A DNA stretch of 64,000 nucleotides from Gibbula magus. Its lineage: Eukaryota; Mollusca; Gastropoda; Trochida; Trochidae. The translations under genes and the position numbers were made by a program. This document shows, in pieces, positions 12,694 through 23,020 of the stretch (position 1 is its first letter; each line of letters begins with the position of its first letter). The notes beneath the pieces are model-generated. The model searched no databases and was not told the origin of the DNA. It saw nothing but the letters and a program-made list of their open reading frames with translations. The DNA lies in contig OW388304.1 in assembly GCA_936450465.1 (NCBI GenBank), forward strand, positions 6,454,700 through 6,518,699. Reading direction: 5' to 3'.

Positions 12694-13239
12694 GTAAGTG
12701 TTCTTATGTTTATGTTTCCTTCTTGTAAAACACATGCGTCTAATAATAATAATTCTTTGCTGATATCTTTTGATTGTGTCAATTAGGTGAACAAAATCTT
12801 CATTAATATAATTGCACAAGTTGTTAACCTGTTTTTCCCCCAATTTGAGTAATCACTATTTGGTCAGTAGTTATATGCGGATGATAAACATGCGGTAATA
12901 AATATGCACATGTTTAAGGATTCTTTTAATTTCATGCGTTTGCAAATTTATATTTACAGTTGAATTCAACATAATGTGGTATTCGATTTGAGGATCCGTA
13001 TTTTTAAACGATGTATGTTACTGAAAACCAACTGTCAAAACGTGATTCATGAGCACTGATATACAGGGAACACATCTCAGCAGCCAAATGTGATTTAGAG
13101 AGATTTTTTTATCGTTTTCATTTCTTCTTATACCCCTAACTGCTCCCCGTTACCAGACACCTGACTGAGTTCACATTACATACCGTTATGCTGGAAGTCA
13201 ACGAGTATATGGTTACGAGTGCTATCTTAATATACATTG

Positions 13240-13840
13240 ACGCATGTATACCAGCTGGGTGATACGTTTGTCCCACCTTTGATGCGTTTATCTCACCTTG
13301 TGATGCATTTGTCCCACCATGTAATGCGTTTATCCAAGCTGTGCTGTTCATCATAACCAAAGTAGTTACAGTACAGTACGCATCTTCTGCCAGCGGAATT
13401 TAATGTCCCAACTCTACGACATGTGCAGTTCATATAATTATCTCCCAAATGTAGGATACGTATCTGTCAGATGTATGGTACGTATCTGCCAGCTTATGAT
13501 ACGTATCTGTCAGATGTATGATACGTATCTGCCAGCTTATGATACATATTTGCCAGCTCTATGAAAAATATGTCCCACTGTATAATAATGTCATAGTTCC
13601 AATTTTATATTGCCAAGATTGCCGTTGCACAAAACAACCTTAACACTAAGGTGCCTTAGTGCCATTTTTTTACCATTGCACTAAGGCTACCTTAGTGACT
13701 TAGGTCACCTTAGAGTTTCTTTTAACGGGACCCAAGGTACATTACAACTCGCTTTAAAGTATGCATATCCCGTCTACCTGATGCGTGTTTCCAACTACAT
13801 GATACACTATCGCTGATGTATGGTATGTACCTCAGCTGTA
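13240..13840 (+). repeat. Region built of about 22-bp units
   Basis: At 13257-13343 four units alternate GATGCGTTTATCTCACC and GATGCATTTGTCCCACC types. At 13452-13562 five units of GATACGTATCTGTCAG / GATACGTATCTGCCAG alternate to make a 44-bp second-order unit. Diverged units continue to about 13830. A separate short element interrupts at 13615-13735. Confidence 0.7.
13615..13735 (+). mobile_element. Short interspersed element rich in CTAAGG/CCTTAG palindromes
   Basis: It runs from CGTTGCACAAAACAACCTTA to TTTTAACGGGACCC and contains the near-palindromes CACTAAGGTGCCTTAGTG and CACTAAGGCTACCTTAGTG. It has no coding capacity. A MITE-like or SINE-like dispersed element is inferred from its compact, palindromic form inside an unrelated tandem array. 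Confidence 0.35.
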
Positions 13841-14271
13841 GAGTACCCGCTAGCTAGGTCTAGCCTCCTGAACACGAGAAGCTGGTCTGGCTGTGAAGCC
13901 GATATGTTTGAAGCTGACAGTCCATTGTGTCCCGTTTGTCTTGTGTTGACTGACTCCGGACTGATGGCTGTACAGGTTTGTACACATATGTACAGAAAGC
14001 CTGGATCGAGCTCCACCATTAGACCTGACAGTTTGTTCAGACTCAACGGATGAAAGGAATAATATATCATAGATGGCCTGTACCGACTTGTCGAGTGATC
14101 CAGCTGCTCAAAGAAACAAGGTTATGAGTATCGCTAATCTTGTACCATATCAGTGATGCACGCACGCTCCCCTGTACGTTAGTGTGTGTATTTACACTGG
14201 CACTTTGTAATGACATACACCTTATTTACATATGCCCATTTCTACCAAATTTAAGAGTTGTGCTTATATAG

Positions 14272-14451
14272 TTAGAGCACTTTGATAAGAAGGATGACGC
14301 CACTTCTCTCAAACAGTATCTCGTCTATTGTCACCCCCATCCAGGTCTAACCTATGAAAGAGTACTTCAATCCTTCTTTGAGAAGACTGTTTGTTCCCTC
14401 CTCAACCTACCCTCTGGTCGTCCCTCAACCTCCACAACCGCCCCCTCTTAA
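14272..14451 (+). other. Unassigned stop-free stretch with coding-like composition
   Basis: Fifty-nine codons between TAG and TAA with no ATG, GC-richer than its surroundings. It includes HPHPGLTYERVLQSFFEK. It lies 0.3 kb upstream of the bHLH exon on the same strand. No family is recognised. It could be a relic of a mobile element or an exon of an unknown transcript. The downstream sequence stays pyrimidine-rich. Confidence 0.2.
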
Positions 14452-14792
14452 CACGAGCAGTCACAGACCTTTCTCTTAACCAGTCTATTCAAACATCACC
14501 CTCTTCAAACCATGTCTTCAAATACCCTTTTCAGAATAAAAAGCATGTTTTATTTAAGAACGTTTAGTCGGCACTTTAAATTGAAAGGGTACTTGTTGCT
14601 TTCATCAAATATTTAAATTCCCTATTCATTAACGCGGCAGAATTTCTGCGAGTGTATACGGCCCCACTTCTCATGTTCTTCTAGCTCTGACTGTTTGCAA
14701 CACTGTAAGGGCTTGTTTTGTCTCTCCCTTCTGTTACCGACCAATAATGTTGCGAGGAAATTGGTTCCTGTTGTTCGTTCCCACGCCGAATA

Positions 14793-14945
14793 ATGGCCGA
14801 CTCTGAGAAGCGAAGGACTGGTCGAAGCGGCCCTAGTGACGGTGAGAACTCCACAGCACTGCCGCTCTGTGTAATGAGTAAATTGTCTCTTCCAGAAGTT
14901 CACAATGAGGAACGTTTCCCACACACACAGCTGCCTTTCCGCTAG
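14793..14945 (+). CDS. Overlapping 50-codon frame at the 5' end of the bHLH gene (uORF or frame-shifted true N-terminus)
   Basis: The ATG at 14793 opens MADSEKRRTGRSGPSDGE and runs to TAG at 14943, in the frame one base out from the bHLH frame. The N-terminus is hydrophilic and Arg/Ser/Gly-rich, as is usual upstream of a bHLH domain, so it may be the genuine start. Two extra bases in the CACACACAC tract at about 14920-14930 would fuse this frame to the basic region. Alternatively it is an upstream ORF or lies in an intron: a donor-like GGTGAG at 14840-14845 would give an intron of only about 55 bases, and in the wrong phase. Confidence 0.35.
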   Translation: MADSEKRRTGRSGPSDGENSTALPLCVMSKLSLPEVHNEERFPHTQLPFR

Positions 14946-15045
14946 AAGATGCGTGCGCAGATACAGACGGTTCCAGCGCAACAAGGCGTACACGAGACTG
15001 CGGTCCATGGTCCCCGCTGTGGCTGAGCAGAAATCTGTTTCCAAG
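14905..15045 (+). CDS. bHLH gene, coding exon with basic region, helix 1 and loop
   Basis: Forty-seven codons from ATG to the AAG before a GTAAAC donor, intron phase 0. The frame is open back to 14896, directly after a polypyrimidine acceptor (gtctcttccag), so the exon probably starts at 14896 with KFT before the ATG. Aligned by eye on the NxAF/NxAY of helix 1, the place of the conserved basic-region Glu is taken by Arg. The N-terminal dozen codons run over a CACACACAC tract, where a length error would change the frame. Confidence 0.75.
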
Positions 15046-18000
15046 GTAAACAAACTTCAAAATATCTGGCGCGTGTATTAATGGGGTGTGGCCTAGCGCT
15101 CACAGCATCCTTATTCAGAGAGTCTTTGTGAAACCGAAAGTAGAGAATTTCATTTACGTAGATTCTACCGATAGTGCTAAATTTTCAAAATAACAACGCC
15201 AGATTTTCGAAATGATTAAATCCCCAATATATTCGTACCCAATATGTATACAGGATTACTGATATTTTATAACTACGAGAACGGGAGCCTCCCCCACCTA
15301 AGTACATGTACTCAATCTGCTTCGTTGCAGTAGAACTATCTGAAACTATTTCATACTCTTTATTAAAAGAAAAAACCCTGTGAACAATGGTTACAAAGAG
15401 ACCTGAAAGCGGAGGTTCGTACACGAGTAACCTGCAGCTATTAATACGGTCCGTGTGCTGAGAGTCGACGACTCCTCGCTAATTTTGATTCCATGATGAC
15501 CGCATTAATATTATGCACGTGTTTGAACAAGGTGCCTAGCACTGCGGGCCTTCAGACCTCTAACTAGTCGAGTCAGATGGGATAATTAGAAGCTGTATTT
15601 AAGTGATAAAAACGTTCTTGAAACGCAGTGTACAATAGAAAAGAGTGAGTTATATCTTATTGCACTTGAGTATGCGTGCCCGATGTTTATTTCCGTATTA
15701 TTTATGAATTATGCGCATGCGCTTTGAGGATTACTTCGTAAATTACATACGGGTCAAAACGAAGCGTTGGTATGGAGCGTGATCGGCCGTTAACGTCCTA
15801 AATTAGCTGGTCAAGCATTGGTTTGTAGCAGGTTCATGAGGGCGAGACACCCCCATACTTCCTCCCAAAGTGTTAACTAATGATAGCTATGGAAGATTTA
15901 TTCTACAACGCCGATTATTGAATGTTACGATTGTCATTAACTTGTTCTGCGAGAACTCTGAAGTTTCTAAATCATGAACATCAACTGCAACGAAATGAAC
16001 GATAATGAAATGGTAAATGTCACCATCAATGATGTTGTAAAAGGAATTGGACACATCCTAATGAAAGTCGGGAAAAGTCATAGTAGTGTAGTAGCATTTG
16101 CATTTCAAACAAACAAACTGAAAGTGAAGATTGTCAAATCCAACTCAGATAAAAACATTGATAATTGTTCCCAACCGACCACGGACAATCGGACATGTAG
16201 TCAGAGAACGCGTTGTGACGACACCTCGATATTTGTGACCCCAAGCACTGTGTGCCAGTCTCCAGTCATACAATGACGAGTAATGCGCGTACAGCCCAGG
16301 CCGGGTTCAGCACGCGGGGGGTTAATTACCGTATGCTTTGTGGCCTTCTTCAGAAGGGAACGTGGTCGCCAATCTGGCTTCATGGCCCGAACTTCTTGCA
16401 CTTTGTGATGCCGGGCCCTGTGAACGCACCATCTGAACCCCAGTGCAATATCCGCCAATGCTTCCGGACTCGCTGGAACAAAAGATGAAAGGGGTTGAAT
16501 AAATAATGACGTGATTATATGTTTTATCCTCACTTAACACAATGGGGACGTTAGTTGCTGGTTCTTGACAGATATGCATAGCGACAAGTTAAGCGGCTAA
16601 GAAAATCAAACCGGTTCGATACTTTATTTTAGTTTACTTAATGATTTTGTTTATATGTACATAGCATAGTAATATAAACTAAAGATGTTTATGTACTAAT
16701 ATCCAGGTACTACATCCACACCTTCTGATATCCATGTTCTTTATTGGACAAGTTTCCATTCTCTTACACTGCTTAATTGATTTCAGTTTGTAATTAAATA
16801 TATTTATGCATGAAATGTTTGATATCATTTGTTATACAATATGATTGTGATTCTTTATTCTTGCAGTGAATGCTAATGATTATCTTTTTTAATATTTCAG
16901 GTGACAATTGTGGAAGAAGCCGTCAAATATATTGATGATCTTCACGAACGATTCATGAAACGATTTGGAAACTCAGAAGGTAATTTTTAAATTGGATCTC
17001 ATATGCCTTCGTTAAGTTATGTAATTGGTTAGAAAGGATGAAGATACAATATTGACATTTTCTTTATGCAGATGATTGAAAGAAATATATACGAATGAAT
17101 AAAAATGTCGAGAACATGAGTGTGAGAAACTTATGCTGGAGGAGAGCTTGATACCATTCCCGTATCTCTGTCATTCTGCATGTGTCCCCGCCCCCTGTTC
17201 AGGCAACACATTCAATCCACATAAGAGATAATAGCCCTCGGGTCTTAGTCATATGGCTCTGTTTGAAAGTATCTATTTTATGGTTTTTGAAAGTTACCGT
17301 GATCAGATGTTTCTGAGATTCGTCATCCTGCTGTAACATCTTCAGGCGAACACCTCTACATCGCAACCTTTTGATGGTCTTCATTGTTTTGGAGGGAGGG
17401 GATTGGGGTGTTGTGGGGGAAGAAGCAGGGAGTGTAAGATTGAGTGGGGAGGAAACGAGAATGGGAGAGTGAAGGGGTAGAGTTGAACGCTGGAGTCAGC
17501 CAGGGGAGAGATGCTGACAGATGGTAGAGTACGTTTAACAGTCTACCTGGTCGCGTTCCCACGGTGGTCCCCCCAAGCGTGACACCTGTCTCGCAGGTAA
17601 CTAAGAGGGCTGAATGACTGTCCTGGTGAACTGGAGATATGTGATTTACCTACAGGGAAAGTGCTGATAGCGGTTAAACAGGGCGAGATACACGAACAGG
17701 GGAGGGTGGTGTTACTCGGTGATAGGGGTAAATGAGTAATGCTGGGGGTGGGGGTAGGGGGTTGGAGTGGAAAGAGGAAAAGCACAGTGGGTTTGGGAAT
17801 ATTGGGAAAGGGGTAGTGCAGTGGGTTCGGGGGTTGATATATGAATAAATATAGGCTTGGGATACTATAGGCAGCTGATTATAGTATTTACAAGTTATGT
17901 GACGTTGAATATTATATGTATTTTATGAGTTGTGTAATTCTAACCTTCGGGTCAGCTGCGAAATAAATGTAAAAATGTATTGGTGTATGATAGGGGAGGG

Positions 18001-20537
18001 GAGGGGAGGATGGGTTGTCGCGTGAGTCATCCAATATTTGAGGAGTCATGTCATGTAGTCTGGGTGTACACTACGACAGGTGCAAAATGCAGCAATGTGC
18101 CTAATCCACCGATATCTAAAATCAATTTTCTGTAAAATTGCGACACTCTCTTTCTCATTGATCCCCCTCATTGATTCTGAACAAAGTTAAATACAGGCTT
18201 TATCCTATTGAAATCACACGTGGGCCATTCTAAGTCATCTTACATGGATTCTAAACTTTTATAGATATGTATGCTTTAGAAGATAAACGAGATAAGAAAA
18301 GGGGGATTATTTGAACTTTTAAAGATACGCATGCTTTAATAGATAAACACGATACGACAGGAAGATCATCTGCATAATACGCCAACAAAGCCTGTGTGTA
18401 CACTTTTGTCGAGCCAGACATATGGTTTTGGCCGCCTGTGTGGTCCCCGACCCGCTGGAACATGCCCAAATGTAATAAGTCAGTTGCATTCGTTGGATTA
18501 TCCCCACCTGTTTTGTATGTAACCGAATATACACACTTTCTTACGAAAAAAATGGCAGTTGTTTCTTATTTCCCACCAAAGCTTAATTCCATGAGTGAAT
18601 TTCGCCGTATACGCGCACGTGTAAGCGTCAGGGTGAAGATATGCACACATGTGTACAGACAATGACGTACAAGATGAATGTACGAAACCGGTCAGATGTG
18701 CTCAGCTTTGTTTAGATTTAACGGCTCTTTCACACAGGCTAACGTGTCTTTCGGAGTGTTTGGGGGGGGGGGGGGGGGGGGGGGGATGTCCGAGTGGAGT
18801 GAAGGTCTGGTTAGGGATATATCATGCACGGGCATTTAAATACATTTTTGATTTTGTAAGGGGTTGCAACATGTTTTGCATGAATTGGTGGGTGAGTGTT
18901 GGTTATGTTGGGCTGGAGATGAGAGAGACCGGTGTTACGTGGGTACATGTTGATGCATATAGGCCTAGTTTAAGATTGAACTTTGCACGGATTCGTTACA
19001 TGTGGATTGTAAGGTTCGAAAGGGGAGAGGGGCCTGCTGCGTTATTACATGCCATGTGTACACATATGGTTTGCGTTTATAATGGGTTTCGGCTTGTTAA
19101 CCACCTTGAAAGTATGGAGCTATCTGTGGGTAGTGTGCAATGGAATGGCCCTTTCTTACACGCTTAATGCTTATATTGCACCGGGACCAAGTTGAGAGGC
19201 TAACTGTGTTTAGCTTTCAACACTTGGCTGATTTACCTTAAGAAATATAGCTGAAAATGTTAATAAAAACCCTGTAATGACTGTCGGGGTAAAGGGATGT
19301 GGGCTGACTGCATAAAGATCTATCTTGTAGCTCCATTATACTTGCTGCTTTAAGCGAGAGGCGAGCCAGCTAACGTGTAATGATTTGATATTACACAAGA
19401 GATGGTTCGAATACAACAGGTCAAAGGTCAGATGTAGACATGTATATATATTCACTTCAGAGATCAAAGGAAAGTAACCCGGATGTTAGAATGTATATAT
19501 ACCATGTGACCTTTCTCAAAAGGGTACGTTAATATCTATCTGCGCCTCAGACGATGAAAACGATACAGCGACCTGTGAAAGGTGGTCTGAAGAAGTGTGA
19601 GGGGAGAACATGGAGGGGGAAAGGGGGAGGGGGGGGGGTCGTTTGTTAGATCAAAGAATGATCGCTGAAGGGTGTAGATGAACTCCATGACCGACCAAGG
19701 GTTTTCAGATATGAGTTAAAGTTATGAGATATTAATATATTGCACTACAGACAATAGACAAGTCTTTCCTATTCATGTTTGATGTCTAAAGGCAGGGGGA
19801 ATAATTTTAATATTGATCTTCAAATATTTGTGAAACAATATTTATTTTACATCCTTATTTGATTTTCAGTTTGAAATGTTTGTAGTTTGTATTACTTTCT
19901 CACCTCAAACCACAAATATTTAAATTCAATTGCAAAACAATCTAGAACAGATGGGCTATTGAAAAATAATATTAAAAAATCATATTTGAAAAAAAGCATA
20001 CCTGTAGTTAAGTTGTTTCAATGTGGGTGGTAGTTATTAGTCTAGATGGGGGAATGTCACGATATTTCACAAACAAATCAACGATACGGTATTCTTTCAA
20101 AGAAGAGCTCCACCTGGTCACGTGACGTCCAGTCAACGCAGTGCAGTTTATTGGTGTTTAGCGTGATTTCTTTCACATATGTCATTGTGTCTATATCACG
20201 ATCTCACTAACCTAACAACTGGGAATATATAAGGAAGTCAAGTTTTGCGTGTGTTGCTCAAATTAGTTGACAAAACCATGTGAGCGGCTGTAACTTAAGT
20301 CGTGTTTTTGCTGATGATTCATCCTGAAACTGATGCTATTTGTCAGATACATTGAGTATTCTTTTGTTAACAGTAATGAATTGTTTTTCAGATATGGAAA
20401 ACATCAAACAGATGATTGTTACGTTGATGTCACAAAAAGCGGAAGAAGATGGCGTCGAAGACCAGCCGCATTACTCACTTCCGGTTCAGACACCTGCGCC
20501 CAAAGATGTACTTCCGGGAGACAAGCGAGCACAATAG
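14905..20537 (+). CDS. Small bHLH (Id-like or orphan) transcription regulator, three coding exons
   Basis: Seen: exons 14905-15045, 16901-16979 and 20392-20537 join in phases 0 and 1 into a 121-codon frame ending in TAG. The junctions are CCAAG|gtaaac to tttcag|GTGAC, and GAAG|gtaatt to tttcag|ATATG. Residues about 12-27 are an arginine-rich basic stretch (RRCVRRYRRFQR). Helix 1 is NKAYTRLRSMVPAV, the loop is AEQKSV, and helix 2 is SKVTIVEEAVKYIDDLHERF. A short acidic and proline-containing tail ends in DKRAQ. Known: bHLH proteins dimerise through the two helices, and Id/Emc proteins share the N-x-x-Y-x-R-L-x-x-x-V-P and K-V-S-K-V pattern while lacking DNA binding. Inference: this is a nuclear dimerising factor. 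Helix 2 is unlike Id (EEAVKYIDDLH rather than a QHVIDYI type), so the family is unresolved. The start is uncertain: this ATG is the first in frame after a good acceptor at 14895, with TAA and TGA in frame just upstream. Splicing and the HLH are strong evidence for a real gene. Confidence 0.8.
15046..16900 (+). other. Intron of the bHLH gene, splitting the HLH before helix 2
   Basis: Bounded by GTAAAC and TTTCAG, phase 0. It holds a 100-codon open frame at 15974-16276 and a GC-richer patch near 16200-16490, with no recognisable domain in either. Otherwise I see nothing in it. Confidence 0.65.
16901..16979 (+). CDS. bHLH gene, coding exon with helix 2
   Basis: Seventy-nine bases between tttaatatttcag and the GTAATT donor: 26 codons plus one base. 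It encodes VTIVEEAVKYIDDLHERF and then MKRFGNSE, the whole second helix after the SK that ends the previous exon. The short length (below the usual open-frame cutoff) and the exact phase fit on both sides make this a strong exon call. An intron just before helix 2 is a common position in bHLH genes. Confidence 0.85.
17741..17768 (+). promoter_or_regulatory. G-quadruplex-type motif
   Basis: GGGGGTGGGGGTAGGGGG followed by TTGG: three runs of five G and a fourth short run with 1-2 base loops. It is on the sense strand of the bHLH intron, so it would also be present in the pre-mRNA. Confidence 0.45.
17993..18013 (+). promoter_or_regulatory. G-quadruplex-type motif
   Basis: Runs of four G separated by single A (GGGGAGGGGAGGGGAGG), 230 bases after the previous motif and on the same strand. 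Confidence 0.45.
18762..18785 (+). repeat. Poly(G) run of 24
   Basis: An uninterrupted run of 24 G on the sense strand of the bHLH intron. Homopolymers of this length vary between individuals and are prone to sequencing error, so the count is approximate. Confidence 0.8.
19428..19440 (+). promoter_or_regulatory. Perfect DR1 nuclear-receptor element
   Basis: AGGTCA-A-AGGTCA, two consensus half-sites spaced by one base, the type bound by HNF4, RXR and COUP-TF class receptors. By rough arithmetic a 13-base match is expected well under once in 64 kb on both strands. It sits in the last intron of the bHLH gene. Function is inferred. Confidence 0.45.
20392..20537 (+). CDS. bHLH gene, terminal coding exon
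   Basis: The acceptor gaattgtttttcag precedes ATATGG. The first two bases complete a GAT codon, and 47 further codons follow to TAG. The peptide starts DMENIKQMIVTLMSQKAEED, likely extending the helix after HLH helix 2, then a Pro/Asp/Lys-rich tail ending DKRAQ. A longer overlapping frame (20333-20578) is out of phase with the splice and is disregarded. Confidence 0.75.
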
Positions 20538-21142
20538 CCGGACTCTATTTTCTTCCCATGGAACAATGCTCCGGTTAGTTGAACTCATTTCCTTTGCCTG
20601 ACATCACGCTTGATTAAAATGTTCAGCCTGGAATCTTATTGTTCGGGATATTGCGTATTAATAGCTGCAGATGTTTCAAGTTAGTGAATACATTTTGAGC
20701 ATTGTCACCTAAACTGCCGCATTGAAAGAAAGACAATGAGTTTATTTGATAAAGGTTATAACTCAAAGATTATGAAAACCTTTCACTGACTTCATTGCTT
20801 ATTGGTTTCTTAATTACATTTTCAGGCTCGCCCCTCAAATAAGTGGATGAAATCTTCGCACGTGCCATATTGGAGATCTGTCCAACGCCTAACTTGACAA
20901 AAAGGCGGAATTGTCTTCGAACCCGGACTTTGATGATGCCCGTGATGAAGGCATCATCGAAACTATGAACAATTAGTGCAATACCCATAAATTGGACAAG
21001 GGCAGATAACTCGTCTCGGAGACAAGGGGACATAACTCAAACAAAACAAGCTTTACAGCTATTGAGGCATGTTGTCCTCGAACTTGTGATATTGTACATA
21101 GACAATTTATACTTTTTTATTGTACATTTATAACATATTTAT

Positions 21143-21148
21143 ATTAAA
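21143..21148 (+). other. Candidate polyadenylation signal for the bHLH gene
   Basis: ATTAAA about 600 bases after the stop codon, followed within 30 bases by a T/GT-rich tract (gtttcttgttgtttattg). It would give a 3' UTR of roughly 620 bases. An AATAAA at about 21293 is an alternative. Confidence 0.35.
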
Positions 21149-21497
21149 ATGAAATGAAAACTAGTTTCTTGTTGTTTATTGCGTTTTAGATGTTGACTAG
21201 ATTAGGGAAGACACATAAGAATAATTAATATAAGATACCCAAGGCAATACAACACAGACAGTCAATGGGACCGACAGCATGCTTTATGAGACAATAAAAC
21301 ATGCTCGTGATTTAAGACGTCAATTAGAGCGTCGCTTAGCAAATGACGTAACATTTTACGTCACTTTGATTGTTCAATTGCTAGTGAATGCGTTCTACGA
21401 CGGGAGGCATTAATATTTAAAAATTATAGTTTGTACAAATAACAATACCTCAACGGTTTTTTCATAAAATTGAGTAATTGTTTAAGGGAATCTCACA

Positions 21498-21622
21498 TAA
21501 GAAATAGAAGACTCGTTATTGTGCTTTACTGTAGCTTTGCTGTAGCTGCGTCATTCGTGTTTTATGCTCCCTGCTATGTTTTATTTTACGATAAAGCACA
21601 CCAACTCGTCTTCTATTTCTTA
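21498..21622. repeat. Inverted repeat, 31-bp arms
   Basis: Left arm 21498-21528 (TAAGAAATAGAAGACTCGTT...) and right arm 21592-21622 are reverse complements with four mismatches, separated by about 63 bases. It is a possible MITE. The 154-codon frame over it shows no domain. Confidence 0.65.
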
Positions 21623-23020
21623 ATCAATTTTATAGTGCATTCCTTCTCTTCCCACAGAGGTTGCTCCACTCAGTTCTTCCACCCTACCCTCTGCTGCATA
21701 TGGATCACCTATAGGCTAGAAATAGACAGTCCTGATTGGTTGCATCAAGAGTTAGTTGTGCAATCAGCGACATTGTTTCAAACTGAGCATTCCGTAATTG
21801 TCGATAAGACTGGAGATGCTTCTTGTTTGCTTATTTACCCCTGTTGGGAGAGAATGTATTGTATTGGCTGTAATGGTAACTCTTTACATGAAACTTATTC
21901 TCATCATATCCTCAAAATATATGCTAGAAAATGAAACACATGCCCTCAAAAGAACGTATGAAATTTCTGGAAAACTGATATTTATCATTCCTTATTCATC
22001 GCTGTTGAACACATCTATCTTATTGTGCGAAGAAACATAATTTCCCCCAGGACTCGTTTAATATATATGGTCCATTGAGAAATAGGGGAAGATGAGATTT
22101 TAATAAAGAATCCCGCTTTGGGGATATAAAATATTTAAGAATCTAACTTAATTTTCGTTAAAGGTGAAAACACTTCTGGTGAAACGGGAACCTGTCATGT
22201 CTGTTTCATCGCAGTTGTTTGTTTATCTTTATCCACATGCATACTTGCAAACAAGGTTTTTAAATAGAATAATGATCGCGCTCTCTCTGAATTTACAATG
22301 TATTTCAGATAGGGTGAAGCGTTCAGATCTAGGATTAAACGGCGCATGTTTTGCAATGCCGAAACGGTAGCTTCTGAAGGTTGTCAGGTCGAGGGTAGTA
22401 ACATAACATTATATATTGATAAGATTGAACATTTTAATCTTTGGATACTTTTACAGTGATCGTTTTTTGGGTAGATTTCATTTTTGAAATATATAAAAGA
22501 AGATACAAAAATATCATATTTCAATTAAAAAAGCAACGGTTGTTGATAAAAAAGCGTCAAATTCTTGACCCCAAGATTACGTCTTTCAACCTATGCACGC
22601 GTCATTGTCAGACCGTTCAAAGAAAAAGCATGAAGCTTGTTCGGAGCCTCTGTCTTCTAGATCGGAAATATGTTGCATTCCTTGAACGGCTAGCGATTAC
22701 CGTCGCTAGGGAACAGGCTTTCAACGTAAAGTAACGAATCCGCCATGCTATAAAACCATGTTTATTGGACAATGCGGAGTTAATAACGACGATTTATTTC
22801 CAATTTCGACTCTTATCCCTCCTATGTTATTCTTCGAGTAGTACATTTAGAGTCGCACACAGAATCATTACACCGTTACATTGGATCACAAATCGTCTAA
22901 TCTCTGTCCTGCCTGGCAAAATAGAGTGGATTTAAGGCTGAATCTCTGAGACATATTGGCGTTTTAACGCAGTATTCAACTCGCTCTCGCCATATGGAAG
23001 AAGAGCGCTGTCTGACATGA
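21623..23020. other. Non-coding, nothing recognised
   Basis: AT-rich DNA with short frames only. No repeat or domain seen. Confidence 0.4.

Larger units (their letters stand above)
16980..20391 (+). other. Last intron of the bHLH gene, G-rich
   Basis: Bounded by GTAATT and TTTTCAG, phase 1, 3.4 kb. The sense strand carries several G-run clusters and one perfect DR1 nuclear-receptor site, listed separately. The long open frame at 18649-19167 crosses a 24-G run and is judged fortuitous. Confidence 0.65.

Noticed and set aside
15974..16276. 100-codon frame beginning MNINCNEMND
   Set aside because: It lies inside a confirmed intron; the peptide has a reasonable look but no recognised domain and no splice signals pairing it to the bHLH exons.
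18649..19167. 172-codon open frame in the bHLH intron
   Set aside because: It crosses a 24-G run and a G-rich stretch with few stops; no domain and no splice fit.
20310..20330. CTGATGA...TGAAAC, a possible hammerhead core
   Set aside because: The seven bases between the two core strands cannot form helix II, and no flanking helices are seen; chance.
21470..21934. 154-codon open frame after the bHLH gene
   Set aside because: It covers an inverted repeat, and its composition (Phe, Tyr, Ile, His, Cys) is what AT-rich non-coding DNA gives; no domain seen.
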